DNA of 40,301 bases. It comes from Clostridium mediterraneense. GTDB lineage: Bacteria; Bacillota; Clostridia; Clostridiales; Clostridiaceae. The stretch covers positions 2,412,106 to 2,452,406 of the forward strand of contig NZ_LT594785.1 in the NCBI RefSeq assembly GCF_900091705.1, given 5' to 3'. Under the pieces are notes generated by a model that was not told the origin of the DNA, made no database searches, and saw only the letters and a list, made by a program, of their open reading frames with translations. Made by a program: the position numbers and the translations under genes. Below are positions 24,299 through 33,274 of the stretch, in pieces. Positions within the stretch are counted from its first letter, which is position 1; each line of letters begins with the position of its first letter.

Positions 24299-25720
24299 TT
24301 ATTTTTTTTCAACAGTTCCACCAATTATCTTTACTATATCTCTAAGAACCTTTTTCTGTTCTACTACATTTTTTGAAAGCAATTGATTCTTTGCTTCTAA
24401 ATCAATCTTATCTTTTTCTAGAGTTACAATTTCATCTTTTAAAGTCTCTAAACTCTTATATATTTGATTATATTCTTTGCAAACTTCTTCTAAAGTTCTT
24501 CCCATTAAAACAACTTTATTTTTAAAATCACCTATTTGTATTTTAAGTCCATCAATACTTTCAATACTTTCCTTAAATATATCCTTACTTTGTGTTCCTA
24601 AAATCTCATAGAATATACCTAAAATATCTATACCATAATTAATTTCTGAACTCCATTTACCAGATAGATTTTCAACATACTTACAGATTCCAAATAAATA
24701 TGAGAAATGTCTTGGGTCTTTGCTATCCCTATTAGGATAACCTACAGCCCCTGCATATAAAGCTAAATGATCAAGATGTGCCTTAACACCATCTTTCCAA
24801 GAATCAAATTTCTTATAATTTTCACTCTTATCTTCTTTCAATCCACCAGGATTAAACATATCTTCTTTAATATCTAAATCAAAATAACCTTTTTGTGTTT
24901 CAATAGCAGCTTGAGCATATGCCACAGCTGGATTTACATTCCCTGATTCTTTATATAAAGCCCAGTATAAATCAACTAATGCTATAAAATTATCAGTAGC
25001 ACCTTTATTTTTTGCCCATTGTTTAGCCTGATTCTTATCTGGTATTTCTCCACCTAAAATTGGAGTAAGCGTTTCTACATTTTCTTTAACCTTTTTTTCT
25101 ACAACTTGAACATCTATATTTCTATCTAATGCTTCCATTAGCTGATCTGAAGATACATCATCTTTTAAAAATGCAGCCTTATTATTTACCTCTAAATACT
25201 CTCTTATACCATCTGCTATAAATCCAGCTACTTCGTTATTAAAACTATCACTAGCTAAAAGATTTTCTTCTCTTTCATTAGTAATAAAACAAACTTTAAC
25301 CATAGCAGATGGCATATTATTTTCCTTAAATAATATAAGGTCACTATACTTTGCTCCTCTACTATTTAGCTTAGAACAGTTGCTTAATGAAGTAATCAAA
25401 TCATATGCTAATTTTGAAGAATCAACATCATCAGTTGCTGAAATAACTTCAACTCCTGTTTCTCTTCTATCATCAGAACTATTAGCATGAATAGTTACAA
25501 AACATTTTGCTCCTTCATTATTAGCTATACTAGTTCTTTCTTCTCCCATAAGGCCTATATCTGAATCTCTAGTAAGTTTCACACTAACTCCACTTGATTC
25601 TAAGATATCTTTACATACCTTTGCTATATATAATGTACAGTCTTTTTCTCTTACACCATTAACACCAACAGCACCATAATCATTTCCACCATGACTAGCA
25701 TCTAAAATAACATCAACCAT
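24299..25720 (-). CDS. Amidase_3 / glucosaminidase two-domain cell-wall protein, amidase active site altered
   Basis: The start at 25720 (MVDVILDASHGGND) follows an AGAGGG site; an in-frame codon 30 nt earlier lacks one. It gives 473 residues without a signal peptide. Residues 3-175 form an N-acetylmuramoyl-L-alanine amidase (Amidase_3) with zinc ligands His10 (DASHGGNDYGAVG), Glu25 (VREKDCTLYIAK) and His78 (FVTIHAN). The catalytic Glu in the usual LVE-GF-SN motif is Lys142 here (AMVKVCFITNERE). Residues about 240-380 are a glucosaminidase-type lysozyme domain (AYAQAAIETQKGYF, MFNPGGLK, FDSWKDGVKAHLDHLALYAG). The tail, about 400-470, is a coiled coil. Lack of a signal fits a phage-like or autolysin role released by other means. 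Family secure; activity doubtful. Confidence 0.85.
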   Translation of the reverse strand: MVDVILDASHGGNDYGAVGVNGVREKDCTLYIAKVCKDILESSGVSVKLTRDSDIGLMGEERTSIANNEGAKCFVTIHANSSDDRRETGVEVISATDDVDSSKLAYDLITSLSNCSKLNSRGAKYSDLILFKENNMPSAMVKVCFITNEREENLLASDSFNNEVAGFIADGIREYLEVNNKAAFLKDDVSSDQLMEALDRNIDVQVVEKKVKENVETLTPILGGEIPDKNQAKQWAKNKGATDNFIALVDLYWALYKESGNVNPAVAYAQAAIETQKGYFDLDIKEDMFNPGGLKEDKSENYKKFDSWKDGVKAHLDHLALYAGAVGYPNRDSKDPRHFSYLFGICKYVENLSGKWSSEINYGIDILGIFYEILGTQSKDIFKESIESIDGLKIQIGDFKNKVVLMGRTLEEVCKEYNQIYKSLETLKDEIVTLEKDKIDLEAKNQLLSKNVVEQKKVLRDIVKIIGGTVEKK

Positions 25721-25813
25721 ATTTCCCTCTACTTTAAATATTATTATCAATTTAATATATTAAAAATAAAGTAAAATCATTCATTAAGATGCTAAATTTC
25801 ATTTTTTTATAAG

Positions 25814-25957
25814 TTAATTATAATTTTCTTTATCATCTTCATACTCATTAAATGCTTCTTCAAGAAGCTTATCCCCCCTAGCTGCCGCCTTAAATAGTGA
25901 TAAATAGAAAATAACTCCTACAATCCATGCTCCACCAAGTATTAATATTAATTTCAT
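25814..25957 (-). CDS. Small single-helix membrane protein
   Basis: A 47-residue product: MKLILILGGAWIVGVIFYLS forms one membrane helix, followed by a basic patch (LFKAAARGDK) and an acidic tail (LLEEAFNEYEDDKENYN). The AAGGAGTG ribosome site 6 nt upstream is good and base use is coding-like. No family is recognised. It lies just upstream of the amidase-glucosaminidase gene on the same strand (93 nt gap), so the two may be co-transcribed and the peptide could act with it; this is inference. Confidence 0.7.
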   Translation of the reverse strand: MKLILILGGAWIVGVIFYLSLFKAAARGDKLLEEAFNEYEDDKENYN

Positions 25958-26169
25958 TTATTTCACTCCTTATATAATGTCTATTAATCATTATTGTCAA
26001 AAGAAATAATCTTAATCATTTTAAAATACACCAGTTTCTTATTTCTAATAGTAATTTAATATATTATATAATACTTTAAAAATTCAATAGTGACATTTCT
26101 AATTTAAATTCTCCTAAAATATAGGTAAGTTACTTTATATATGTTAAAATTCTATAGGGGGTGGTATAA

Positions 26170-26832
26170 ATGCTTAACAATATAAAAGCAGCTATTTTTG
26201 ATTTAGATGGAACACTTGTAGATTCAATGTGGATCTGGGAGCAAATAGATTTAGACTATCTAACTCAAATAGGACATATTGATGATGTAGACTTCAAACA
26301 ATTAAAGGCTGATATAAATCATCTTAGCTTTAGAGGAACAGCAGAATACTTCAAAAATAGATTTAATATAAAAGAATCTATAGATGAGATTTGTGATATT
26401 TGGCATCAAATGGCTTATGATAACTATAAAAATAAAGTTCATTTAAAAGAAGGAGCTAAAGAATTCTTAACTGAATTAAAAAACTCAGGTATAAAAATTG
26501 GACTAGCTACAAGTAACTCATTTGAACTACTTGAAGTTTGCTTAAAAGCTAATGGAGTTTATGATTTATTTGATGCTGTAACAATAACAGGAGAAGTTGA
26601 AAGAGGAAAGAATTTCCCTGATGTTTATCTTCTAGCAGCAGATAGACTAGGAGTAGTCCCAGAAGATTGTATGGTATTCGAAGATATACCAACAGCAGTA
26701 CAAGGTGCTAAAAAAGCAAATATGCAAGTAACAGCTATATATGATAAAGCTTCTGCTAATCATCAAGATGAATTAAAAAAAGTCGCTGACAATTACATAA
26801 TGAGTTACAAAGAACTTCTAATAAATAATTAG
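26170..26832 (+). CDS. HAD-superfamily phosphatase (beta-phosphoglucomutase-like)
   Basis: Cytoplasmic HAD subfamily IA hydrolase of 220 residues. Motif I is AAIFDLDGTLVDS with nucleophile Asp11 and acid/base Asp13. A helical cap follows at about 18-85, motif II is GLATSNS (about 116), motif III Lys is in GEVERGKNFPDVYLLAA, and motif IV is VFEDIPTAVQGAKKA. This is the group that includes beta-phosphoglucomutases and sugar-phosphate phosphatases; the substrate cannot be told from the sequence. It is a single gene with a GGGGTGG ribosome site and its own terminator. Confidence 0.9.
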   Translation: MLNNIKAAIFDLDGTLVDSMWIWEQIDLDYLTQIGHIDDVDFKQLKADINHLSFRGTAEYFKNRFNIKESIDEICDIWHQMAYDNYKNKVHLKEGAKEFLTELKNSGIKIGLATSNSFELLEVCLKANGVYDLFDAVTITGEVERGKNFPDVYLLAADRLGVVPEDCMVFEDIPTAVQGAKKANMQVTAIYDKASANHQDELKKVADNYIMSYKELLINN

Positions 26833-26847
26833 TTTTTAACTCTAAAT

Positions 26848-26885
26848 AAAAAAAGACTACCAATATCTTGGTAGTCTTTTTTTAT
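26848..26885. terminator. Bidirectional terminator between HAD gene and glycan operon
   Basis: GACTACCAA / TTGGTAGTC (stem 26855-26876) with seven A before and seven T after. It ends both the plus-strand HAD gene and the minus-strand polysaccharide operon. Confidence 0.9.
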
Positions 26886-26913
26886 AAAATATTAAATTCT
26901 ACATATAGCCTAA

Positions 26914-28344
26914 TTACTTCATCATTTCATCTTTGATAACCTGAGCTCTATTAAGCCATGTATTTTGTTCTGCTTCTTCCCTTAATAAGTTTAGATAAAC
27001 TTTATCATTTTTAAGTGTTAGAGCATAATCAATTTTTTCTATAAATTCATCATCATTATGAGCAATTTGAGAACTCTTATACTTTTTACACTCATTAATA
27101 TCAGTAGTTACTATTGGCTTTGAAAGAGCCATATATTCAAATAATTTAACTGGACTTGTTGCATCTGTTATTTCATTTTTTATAAATGGTATTGTGCAAA
27201 CATCAAAATGACAAGCATACTCTTTGATTAGTTTCTTATATTCTACTATTCCTAAATAGTGAACATTATCAAACTCTAATACTCCACTCTTTTTAAGAGT
27301 CTTATCATAATCTATTCCTATAAGAACAATTTCATATTGAGGTCTTTCCTTAGCAAGCTTTTTGATTTTAGTATAATCAAACCAGCTAGCAAGTGCCCCA
27401 TAGTATCCTATTATAGGCTTTTTCTTTTCAAGAATTTTTTCTATCTTAGTTCCTACTTTATGACCTAGATTTTCAAAGTCCTTGATATTAACTCCATTTT
27501 GAGCAAGAATGCTTCCTTTTTCAATCCCTCTAGCCTCATCAGCAAGTTTCTTTAACTTGTCAGCTGTTGATATAACAATAACATTTTCAGTATCTGATAG
27601 AAGTTTATTATGTTCTTCTATCATTTCATCTGTTACTTCAACTCCACTTATATCTTCTGAAATTTCATCAACAAAATCATAAAGAATCTTAAATCCTTTA
27701 TCCATATAAAATTTTATATCTTTATATGTAACATCATAAAGACAAGTTGCATAAACATGAACAAACTTATTTTCTATATTTCTAGATTCCATTACTTCAA
27801 ATAAAGTGCTCTTTAAAAGAGGCATATCTAAATTCATTATATATAAATTTTCTTTTACTTTCTTAACTGCAAAAACATCTTCATCTTGAGATAAATCAGC
27901 TTTATATATATATAATATCTTTTTCTCTGACATAGCTTCAGCTAAGTGTTGAGGTCTTTGCTTTAACTCAATGTTCCATCCAAAACCTGCATGGAATATA
28001 ACAACAGCATCATAATTTTCTATATCAAAAATCTTTTCAAGACCTAATCTAAATTGTTCATGATTTGTTTGATACATAATTGTATTTAAAGCACTATCAA
28101 TTATCTTTAAAGTATCTGAATATCTTTTATAAAATTCTCCGCTTAAAACTGAATCAGAAAAATCTCCTTTTGCATCTCCATAAACAGGATCTGCAATCTG
28201 TGGATATTTTCTTAAAATACGTGCATTTAAATCTAATTTTTCTTGTTCAGTTAAATTTTCATAGCCCTTATCTACTGCTTCTTTAAAATCTTTCCCTAAA
28301 TCAGCATCTATTTCTGTGCGTTGCTCAATAGCCTTCTTAAACAT
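26914..28344 (-). CDS. Glycosyltransferase with extra N-terminal domain (glycan operon gene 6)
   Basis: GT-B-fold glycosyltransferase, probably acting on a surface polymer at the inner membrane face. From about residue 110 it matches its two paralogues in the operon: NYDAVVIFHAGFGWNIELKQ then RPQHLAEAMSEKK, a central KKPIIGYYGALASWFDYTKI, and the C-terminal donor-binding segment TDATSPVKLFEYMALSKPIV. The first roughly 105 residues are a charged helical extension (MFKKAIEQRTEIDADLGKDF...) that the others lack. It starts 1 nt after the stop of the second wzt, with the GGGAGG ribosome site inside that gene, so translation is coupled. The sugar is unknown. A terminator follows. Confidence 0.83.
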   Translation of the reverse strand: MFKKAIEQRTEIDADLGKDFKEAVDKGYENLTEQEKLDLNARILRKYPQIADPVYGDAKGDFSDSVLSGEFYKRYSDTLKIIDSALNTIMYQTNHEQFRLGLEKIFDIENYDAVVIFHAGFGWNIELKQRPQHLAEAMSEKKILYIYKADLSQDEDVFAVKKVKENLYIMNLDMPLLKSTLFEVMESRNIENKFVHVYATCLYDVTYKDIKFYMDKGFKILYDFVDEISEDISGVEVTDEMIEEHNKLLSDTENVIVISTADKLKKLADEARGIEKGSILAQNGVNIKDFENLGHKVGTKIEKILEKKKPIIGYYGALASWFDYTKIKKLAKERPQYEIVLIGIDYDKTLKKSGVLEFDNVHYLGIVEYKKLIKEYACHFDVCTIPFIKNEITDATSPVKLFEYMALSKPIVTTDINECKKYKSSQIAHNDDEFIEKIDYALTLKNDKVYLNLLREEAEQNTWLNRAQVIKDEMMK

Positions 28345-28345
28345 T

Positions 28346-29527
28346 CTATTCCTCCCACTTATCTTTTAAGAACACAAAGCCTTGTGAATTTTTATCACTA
28401 TTAACTCTAAATGATATAACTGCTTGCTCAGTTTTTAAAGCTACTAAGTTTTGACTCTCTGAGAAGATTACATCTAAATAATATAATCCATCAGCAACTC
28501 TTAAACTATCAATAGAAAAGCTAAATTTATTTAATCCTTTTTCCCAAGGAATCTTGAATCCATCAACATTACTATTAACTGCACAAATAAATTGATCTAC
28601 ATGTCTAAATTCTCCTGGTTTTTTATAAGCTTTTCTAATTTCTATACTAGCTCCTGGATTTTCTATATCATCTCTTAAAACTTCATATTCTAATTCAAAT
28701 TCTATCTTTTCACCGTAAGAAAATTCTTCTTTATCCCCTTTAATCTTAACGTCTTTTAATTCAACAAAGGCTGATATATCTTCAACTTTTTCACCTTTTT
28801 CAGTCATTGTTCTATAATAGTTTTCAACAACATCAAAAGCTGGTCCTATTTCTCTAACCTTACCTTTTTCAAGCCATATAGCTCTTTCACAATATGTTTG
28901 AACAGTTGTTAGCCCGTGTGATACATAAAGTATTGTCTTTCCTGCTCTTTTAAATTCATCAAATTTTTCCATACATTTTTGTTGAAAACCTACATCTCCA
29001 ACAGAAAGAATTTCATCAACAATAAGTATGTCAGGATCTATATTTATCGCAACTGCAAAAGCAAGTCTAGCGTACATCCCACTTGAATAATTTTTAACAG
29101 GCTGATTAATAAAATCTCCTATATCAGCAAATTTAATAATCTCATCCTTTACTGCATCGACTTCTTCTGTACTCATTCCCATAAGACTTCCATTAAAGTA
29201 AATATTACTAATACCTGTTAGTTCTGGATTAAATCCAGCTCCAAGTTCTATAAGAGAAGAAATTCTACCATTAACTTTTGCACTTCCTCCATTAGGAAAT
29301 GCAACACCTGATAATATTTTTAGTAAAGTAGATTTTCCAGCACCATTATTTCCTATGATACCAACGATTTCTCCTCTTCCTACTTCAAAAGAAACATTAT
29401 CAAGAGCTACAAACTCTCTTGGTTGTTTTTTTGAAAAAGGATTTATAAGCATAGAAGCCTTACTTGCTTGAGAATCATATATTTTATATTTCTTAGTTAA
29501 ATTTTCTACTTTTATTGCGTAAGACAT
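28346..29527 (-). CDS. wzt: Wzt-type polysaccharide/teichoic-acid export ATPase, copy 2
   Basis: ATPase of an ABC-2 exporter that moves an undecaprenyl-linked glycan outward. The nucleotide-binding domain is at about 1-245: Walker A GIIGNNGAGKSTLLKILSGV, signature YSSGMYARLAFA, Walker B ILIVDEILSVGD and the H-loop YVSHGL. The C-terminal domain (about 260-393) is the Wzt_C beta-sandwich that binds the polymer terminus and sets specificity (EFSYGEKIEFELEYEVLRD then YYLDVIFSESQNLVA). It is strikingly similar to copy 1 in the ATPase but more divergent in the C-terminal domain. It has no permease of its own nearby; presumably it shares the single Wzm. Confidence 0.92.
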   Translation of the reverse strand: MSYAIKVENLTKKYKIYDSQASKASMLINPFSKKQPREFVALDNVSFEVGRGEIVGIIGNNGAGKSTLLKILSGVAFPNGGSAKVNGRISSLIELGAGFNPELTGISNIYFNGSLMGMSTEEVDAVKDEIIKFADIGDFINQPVKNYSSGMYARLAFAVAINIDPDILIVDEILSVGDVGFQQKCMEKFDEFKRAGKTILYVSHGLTTVQTYCERAIWLEKGKVREIGPAFDVVENYYRTMTEKGEKVEDISAFVELKDVKIKGDKEEFSYGEKIEFELEYEVLRDDIENPGASIEIRKAYKKPGEFRHVDQFICAVNSNVDGFKIPWEKGLNKFSFSIDSLRVADGLYYLDVIFSESQNLVALKTEQAVISFRVNSDKNSQGFVFLKDKWEE

Positions 29528-29543
29528 TTACTTACTACCTCCA

Positions 29544-30776
29544 TTAAGAGTTTAATATAAGTTCTTTTATATCTCTAGCTTTTTGTCCCCAAGTATTATC
29601 AAGCCCTTCTTTCTTTAGAAGTTCTAAATACTCTGAATTATCTCTGAGATTATCAGCTTTTCTTATATTTTCAATAAACTCTTCGTGTGTTTTACTTACT
29701 AAAGGTGATTTATACTTTCCACACTCTGGTAAGTCTGTTGTAACAATTGGCTTTCCAAGAGCCATATATTCAAATAACTTAACTGGACTTGTTGCTTCTG
29801 TTATATCATTTATAACAAATGGAATTGTAGCAACATCAAAGAATTTAGCATAAGTAGGAAGTTCTGTATAATTTCTAGTTCCTAAATAATGAACATTTGA
29901 AAGTTGTAAAATTCCGCTCTTATCTAAAGATTTATCATAATCTATACCTATAAGAATTATTTCATGGTCTGGTAATTCCTTAGACATTTTCTTTATAAGC
30001 TCATAATCAAACCATTTAGCAAGAGCACCAAAATATCCAATTACTTTTTTATTACTATTTACTATATCTTTAATTTCTTCAGGTATCTTATCACACTTAA
30101 TATCTGAGAAATGTTCAAATTGTACTCCATTAGTTACAAGAGCAACTCTTTTATCTCCTCTTATTTTAACTACTTCTTCATAAAGCTTTGTTGCTGTAGT
30201 AACAACATAAACTTCATCTGTATTTTTTAGCATTCTTTCATGACTTGCTTTAACAGCATCTGAAATTTTAAATCCTGCTATTTCATCTGATAAATCATCA
30301 ACATATTCATAAATAAGTTTGAATCCTCTATCAGTAAACTTTTTCATATATTTATCATATTCACTAAAGCAAGTTGAATAAATTTGTCCATAACAAGGTA
30401 TTCCACTTTCTTTAATCATATCAAGAAGACCTTCCTGTAACCAATAAAGATCCGTATTAACAAGATATAAATTATCTTTAATCTTTTTACTTACAGTGAT
30501 TTCTTTTTCTATATATGGTGAAGCCTTATATAAATATAGAATATTTTCATTAGCCATATTTAAAGCTATATGCTGTGGTCTTTGAAACATCTTTACATTA
30601 AATCCAAAGTAAGTATCAAAGATAACTACAGCATCAAATTTCTTACTATATAATACTTCTTTCATTTCTTTAAAGAAAATATCTTTTTGATCTTCATGAC
30701 CTGTTGATCTTAACTTATGATAAATAGGCAGTACAATAGGTCTAAATAAATTTTCTATTGATTTTAAAATACTCAT
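29544..30776 (-). CDS. Glycosyltransferase (glycan operon gene 4)
   Basis: A 410-residue GT-B glycosyltransferase. It has the paralogue motifs FDAVVIFDTYFGFNVKMFQR and PQHIALNMANENILYLYKAS at the front, KKVIGYFGALAKWFDYELIK at the inter-domain hinge and ITEATSPVKLFEYMALGKPI in the nucleotide-sugar site. N-terminal helices (MSILKSIENLFRPIVLPIYH) look amphipathic and may dock to the membrane. It sits 14 nt after the previous transferase and 16 nt before the second wzt, on one transcript. The three transferases are clearly related, suggesting duplication and specialisation for successive sugars of one chain. The sugar and linkage are unknown. Confidence 0.85.
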   Translation of the reverse strand: MSILKSIENLFRPIVLPIYHKLRSTGHEDQKDIFFKEMKEVLYSKKFDAVVIFDTYFGFNVKMFQRPQHIALNMANENILYLYKASPYIEKEITVSKKIKDNLYLVNTDLYWLQEGLLDMIKESGIPCYGQIYSTCFSEYDKYMKKFTDRGFKLIYEYVDDLSDEIAGFKISDAVKASHERMLKNTDEVYVVTTATKLYEEVVKIRGDKRVALVTNGVQFEHFSDIKCDKIPEEIKDIVNSNKKVIGYFGALAKWFDYELIKKMSKELPDHEIILIGIDYDKSLDKSGILQLSNVHYLGTRNYTELPTYAKFFDVATIPFVINDITEATSPVKLFEYMALGKPIVTTDLPECGKYKSPLVSKTHEEFIENIRKADNLRDNSEYLELLKKEGLDNTWGQKARDIKELILNS

Positions 30777-30790
30777 TAAATAATCACCTT

Positions 30791-32071
30791 TTACTTAATA
30801 TTTTTCTTCACTAAATCATAAAGCACTTGTGCCTTTTCTGTCCATGTATTTTCTAAAGCCTCTTCATCTAACCACTTATAATATTCGCTATCTTTTGGAA
30901 TACTTAAAGCTTCATCTATTTTAGCTACAAAATCATCTGCATCTTTTCCTATAAGAACAGATTTATATTTTCTACATTCTCTCATATCTGTAGTAACAAT
31001 TGGATGTGCCATAGCCATATATTCAAATAATTTAACTGGACTTGTTGACTCAGTAATATCATTTAATAAGAAAGGTATAGTTGATACATCAAAGAATTTT
31101 CCGTACTTAGGTAAATCTTTATAATCAATAACTCCAATATAATGAACATTAGGAAGTTCTTCTACTTTACTTTCTTTAAACTTTTCATCATATAAAAATC
31201 CAATAAGAACTATTTCTAAATTAGGTCTTTCAACTGCAAGTTTTCTTAAAAGCTCATAATCAAACCATTTAGCAAGTGCTCCAAAATATCCTATTATAGG
31301 ATTTCCTTTAGAAACTATATTCTTAATTTTTTCTGGAACTTCAATTTCATGTCTTATCCAATCTTTATACTGAACACCATTAGTTATCATAGCGACATTT
31401 TCATCACCACGAATTCCTCTTATTTCATCAATAAGTTTATCTGCTGACCCAATAGCAAAATTATTTGTATCAGATAATATATTCTTATGTCTAGCGTAAA
31501 CAAACTCTGGAAGATATCCTGAAATTTGATCTGACATTTCATCAATATATTCATAAATTATATGAAAACCTGCATCAGTATACTTTTCCTTTATATATGG
31601 TTCATCTAAATAAACATCTGTTGAATATAAAGATAAGAACTTTGACCCTTTATGTTCTCTAAGAACATCAAACATAGCATTATTTAAGGCGTAATTTGCC
31701 ATATTAACAATATATAATCTATCTTTTAGTTTTTTCATTTCTGTTATATCTTGATCGAATTGTTCTGATGAACGATAAAAATATAAAAGTCCTTTATCTG
31801 TAAGTTCATTAGCCATATGTTGTGATCTTTGGAAAAGTGGTATATTCCAACCAACTCTTGAATCAAATACAACAACAGCTTCATAATTTTCTTCTTCTAA
31901 TATTTTCTTAAACATTGCATGATATCTATTGTAATTTTTATTATAAGTAACTCTTGATCTACTTCTAATACAATATATCTTGTAACCAATATCCATACAA
32001 ATTTTCTTAATAAGAGCTAAAAATCCTTCTTCTTTTAAAATTCTTTTAACCTTATCAAACATTATTCCCAC
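30791..32071 (-). CDS. Glycosyltransferase (glycan operon gene 3)
   Basis: A 426-residue GT-B glycosyltransferase, third paralogue. The start is a GTG at 32071 because AGGAGG lies 9 nt upstream; the ATG three codons later would be too distant. An amphipathic basic N-terminus (VKRILKEEGFLALIKKICMD, then Arg-rich SRSRV) may bind membrane. Shared motifs are YEAVVVFDSRVGWNIPLFQR then SQHMANELTDKG (Ser replaces Pro in QRPQH), NPIIGYFGALAKWFDYELLR and ITESTSPVKLFEYMAMAHPI. It is 21 nt after wzt copy 1. The substrate is unknown; assembly of the exported glycan is inferred from the operon. Confidence 0.85.
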   Translation of the reverse strand: MGIMFDKVKRILKEEGFLALIKKICMDIGYKIYCIRSRSRVTYNKNYNRYHAMFKKILEEENYEAVVVFDSRVGWNIPLFQRSQHMANELTDKGLLYFYRSSEQFDQDITEMKKLKDRLYIVNMANYALNNAMFDVLREHKGSKFLSLYSTDVYLDEPYIKEKYTDAGFHIIYEYIDEMSDQISGYLPEFVYARHKNILSDTNNFAIGSADKLIDEIRGIRGDENVAMITNGVQYKDWIRHEIEVPEKIKNIVSKGNPIIGYFGALAKWFDYELLRKLAVERPNLEIVLIGFLYDEKFKESKVEELPNVHYIGVIDYKDLPKYGKFFDVSTIPFLLNDITESTSPVKLFEYMAMAHPIVTTDMRECRKYKSVLIGKDADDFVAKIDEALSIPKDSEYYKWLDEEALENTWTEKAQVLYDLVKKNIK

Positions 32072-32092
32072 GTTTGAGGTCCTCCTAACACA

Positions 32093-33259
32093 CTATTTAT
32101 TCCAAGAATGATCCAATATTAAGAATCCTTCCCCTCTATACTTGTCGTCCATAGTAAAACTGCAAGCATTTATCTTTCTGTAAAGAGTCTCACCTTTATC
32201 TATTACTATTACATCAAAGTAATAAACTCCAGCAACAAGACTAATATCTTCTAGACTTAGTTTAAACTTATTTGAACCTTTTAATCCTTTAATTCTGATA
32301 TTATTATCCACACTATCAAAAGCACAAACAAATTGGTCACTCCCTCTTGTTGTACCTGGTTCATAATCTGTTTTTCTGATTTCAAAAATAATTCTTGGAG
32401 CTTCTAACTCCTCATTTAGTTCATATTCAAACTCTAAATTTATATCTTCTCTATAAGAAATCTTTTCTTTATTAGGAGTAAGACTTAAACTTTTTAGTTT
32501 TGAACTTTTACTTTCTTCTATATTTTCTATAGTAGCAGGATTAAAGTTAATATTATAATATCTTTCAACAACTATAACTGAATTCCCATCATCCATAACT
32601 TCTCCTCTTTGAAGCCATATAGCTCTATCACAGAATTTTTTAACTGTTCCAAGCCCATGAGAAACATAAAGTATAGTCTTTCCTGCTTTTTTAAACTCTT
32701 CAAATTTTGCCATACATTTAACTTGGAATCCAACATCTCCAACAGATAAAATTTCATCTACTATAAGTATATCTGGATCTATATTTATAGCAACTGCAAA
32801 AGCAAGTCTCGCAAACATACCACTTGAATAACTTTTAACTGGTTGATGAATAAAGTCTCCAATATCAGCAAATTCTATAATTTCATCTTTAACTGCATCT
32901 ATCTCACTTGTTGACATTCCATTAAGAGCCCCATTAAAATAAATGTTCTCCATTCCAGAAAGTTCAGGATTAAATCCTGAACCTAATTCTAGAAGTGAAG
33001 AAATCTTACCATTTATTATAACTTCTCCTGATGTTGGGAATGCAACCCCTGTAAGTATTTTTAAAAGTGTTGATTTACCAGCACCATTATGTCCAATAAT
33101 ACCAACACACTCACCTTTTCCTATAGTAAAGGAAACTCCATTTAAAGCATAAAATTCTTCGTATTTTCTTTTTTTAAATACAGAAATGAGCTTTTCTCCC
33201 TCATTTCCATACATCTTATACATTTTTTTAAGATTCTTAACTTCTATTACAACTGACAT
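32093..33259 (-). CDS. wzt: Wzt-type polysaccharide/teichoic-acid export ATPase, copy 1
   Basis: A 388-residue ATPase of an ABC-2 glycan exporter, next to the wzm permease (15 nt gap). The ATPase domain at about 1-245 has Walker A GIIGHNGAGKSTLLKILTGV, the signature YSSGMFARLAFA, Walker B ILIVDEILSVGD and YVSHGL. The C-terminal Wzt_C-like domain runs from about 265 to 388 (KISYREDINLEFEYELNEEL, then VAGVYYFDVIVIDKGETLYR). The closeness to wzm makes this the canonical partner. The TagH-like ATPase stretch GFNPELSGMENIYFNG is also typical of Gram-positive teichoic-acid and O-antigen exporters. Confidence 0.93.
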   Translation of the reverse strand: MSVVIEVKNLKKMYKMYGNEGEKLISVFKKRKYEEFYALNGVSFTIGKGECVGIIGHNGAGKSTLLKILTGVAFPTSGEVIINGKISSLLELGSGFNPELSGMENIYFNGALNGMSTSEIDAVKDEIIEFADIGDFIHQPVKSYSSGMFARLAFAVAINIDPDILIVDEILSVGDVGFQVKCMAKFEEFKKAGKTILYVSHGLGTVKKFCDRAIWLQRGEVMDDGNSVIVVERYYNINFNPATIENIEESKSSKLKSLSLTPNKEKISYREDINLEFEYELNEELEAPRIIFEIRKTDYEPGTTRGSDQFVCAFDSVDNNIRIKGLKGSNKFKLSLEDISLVAGVYYFDVIVIDKGETLYRKINACSFTMDDKYRGEGFLILDHSWNK

Positions 33260-33274
33260 ATCTAAACCTCACTT

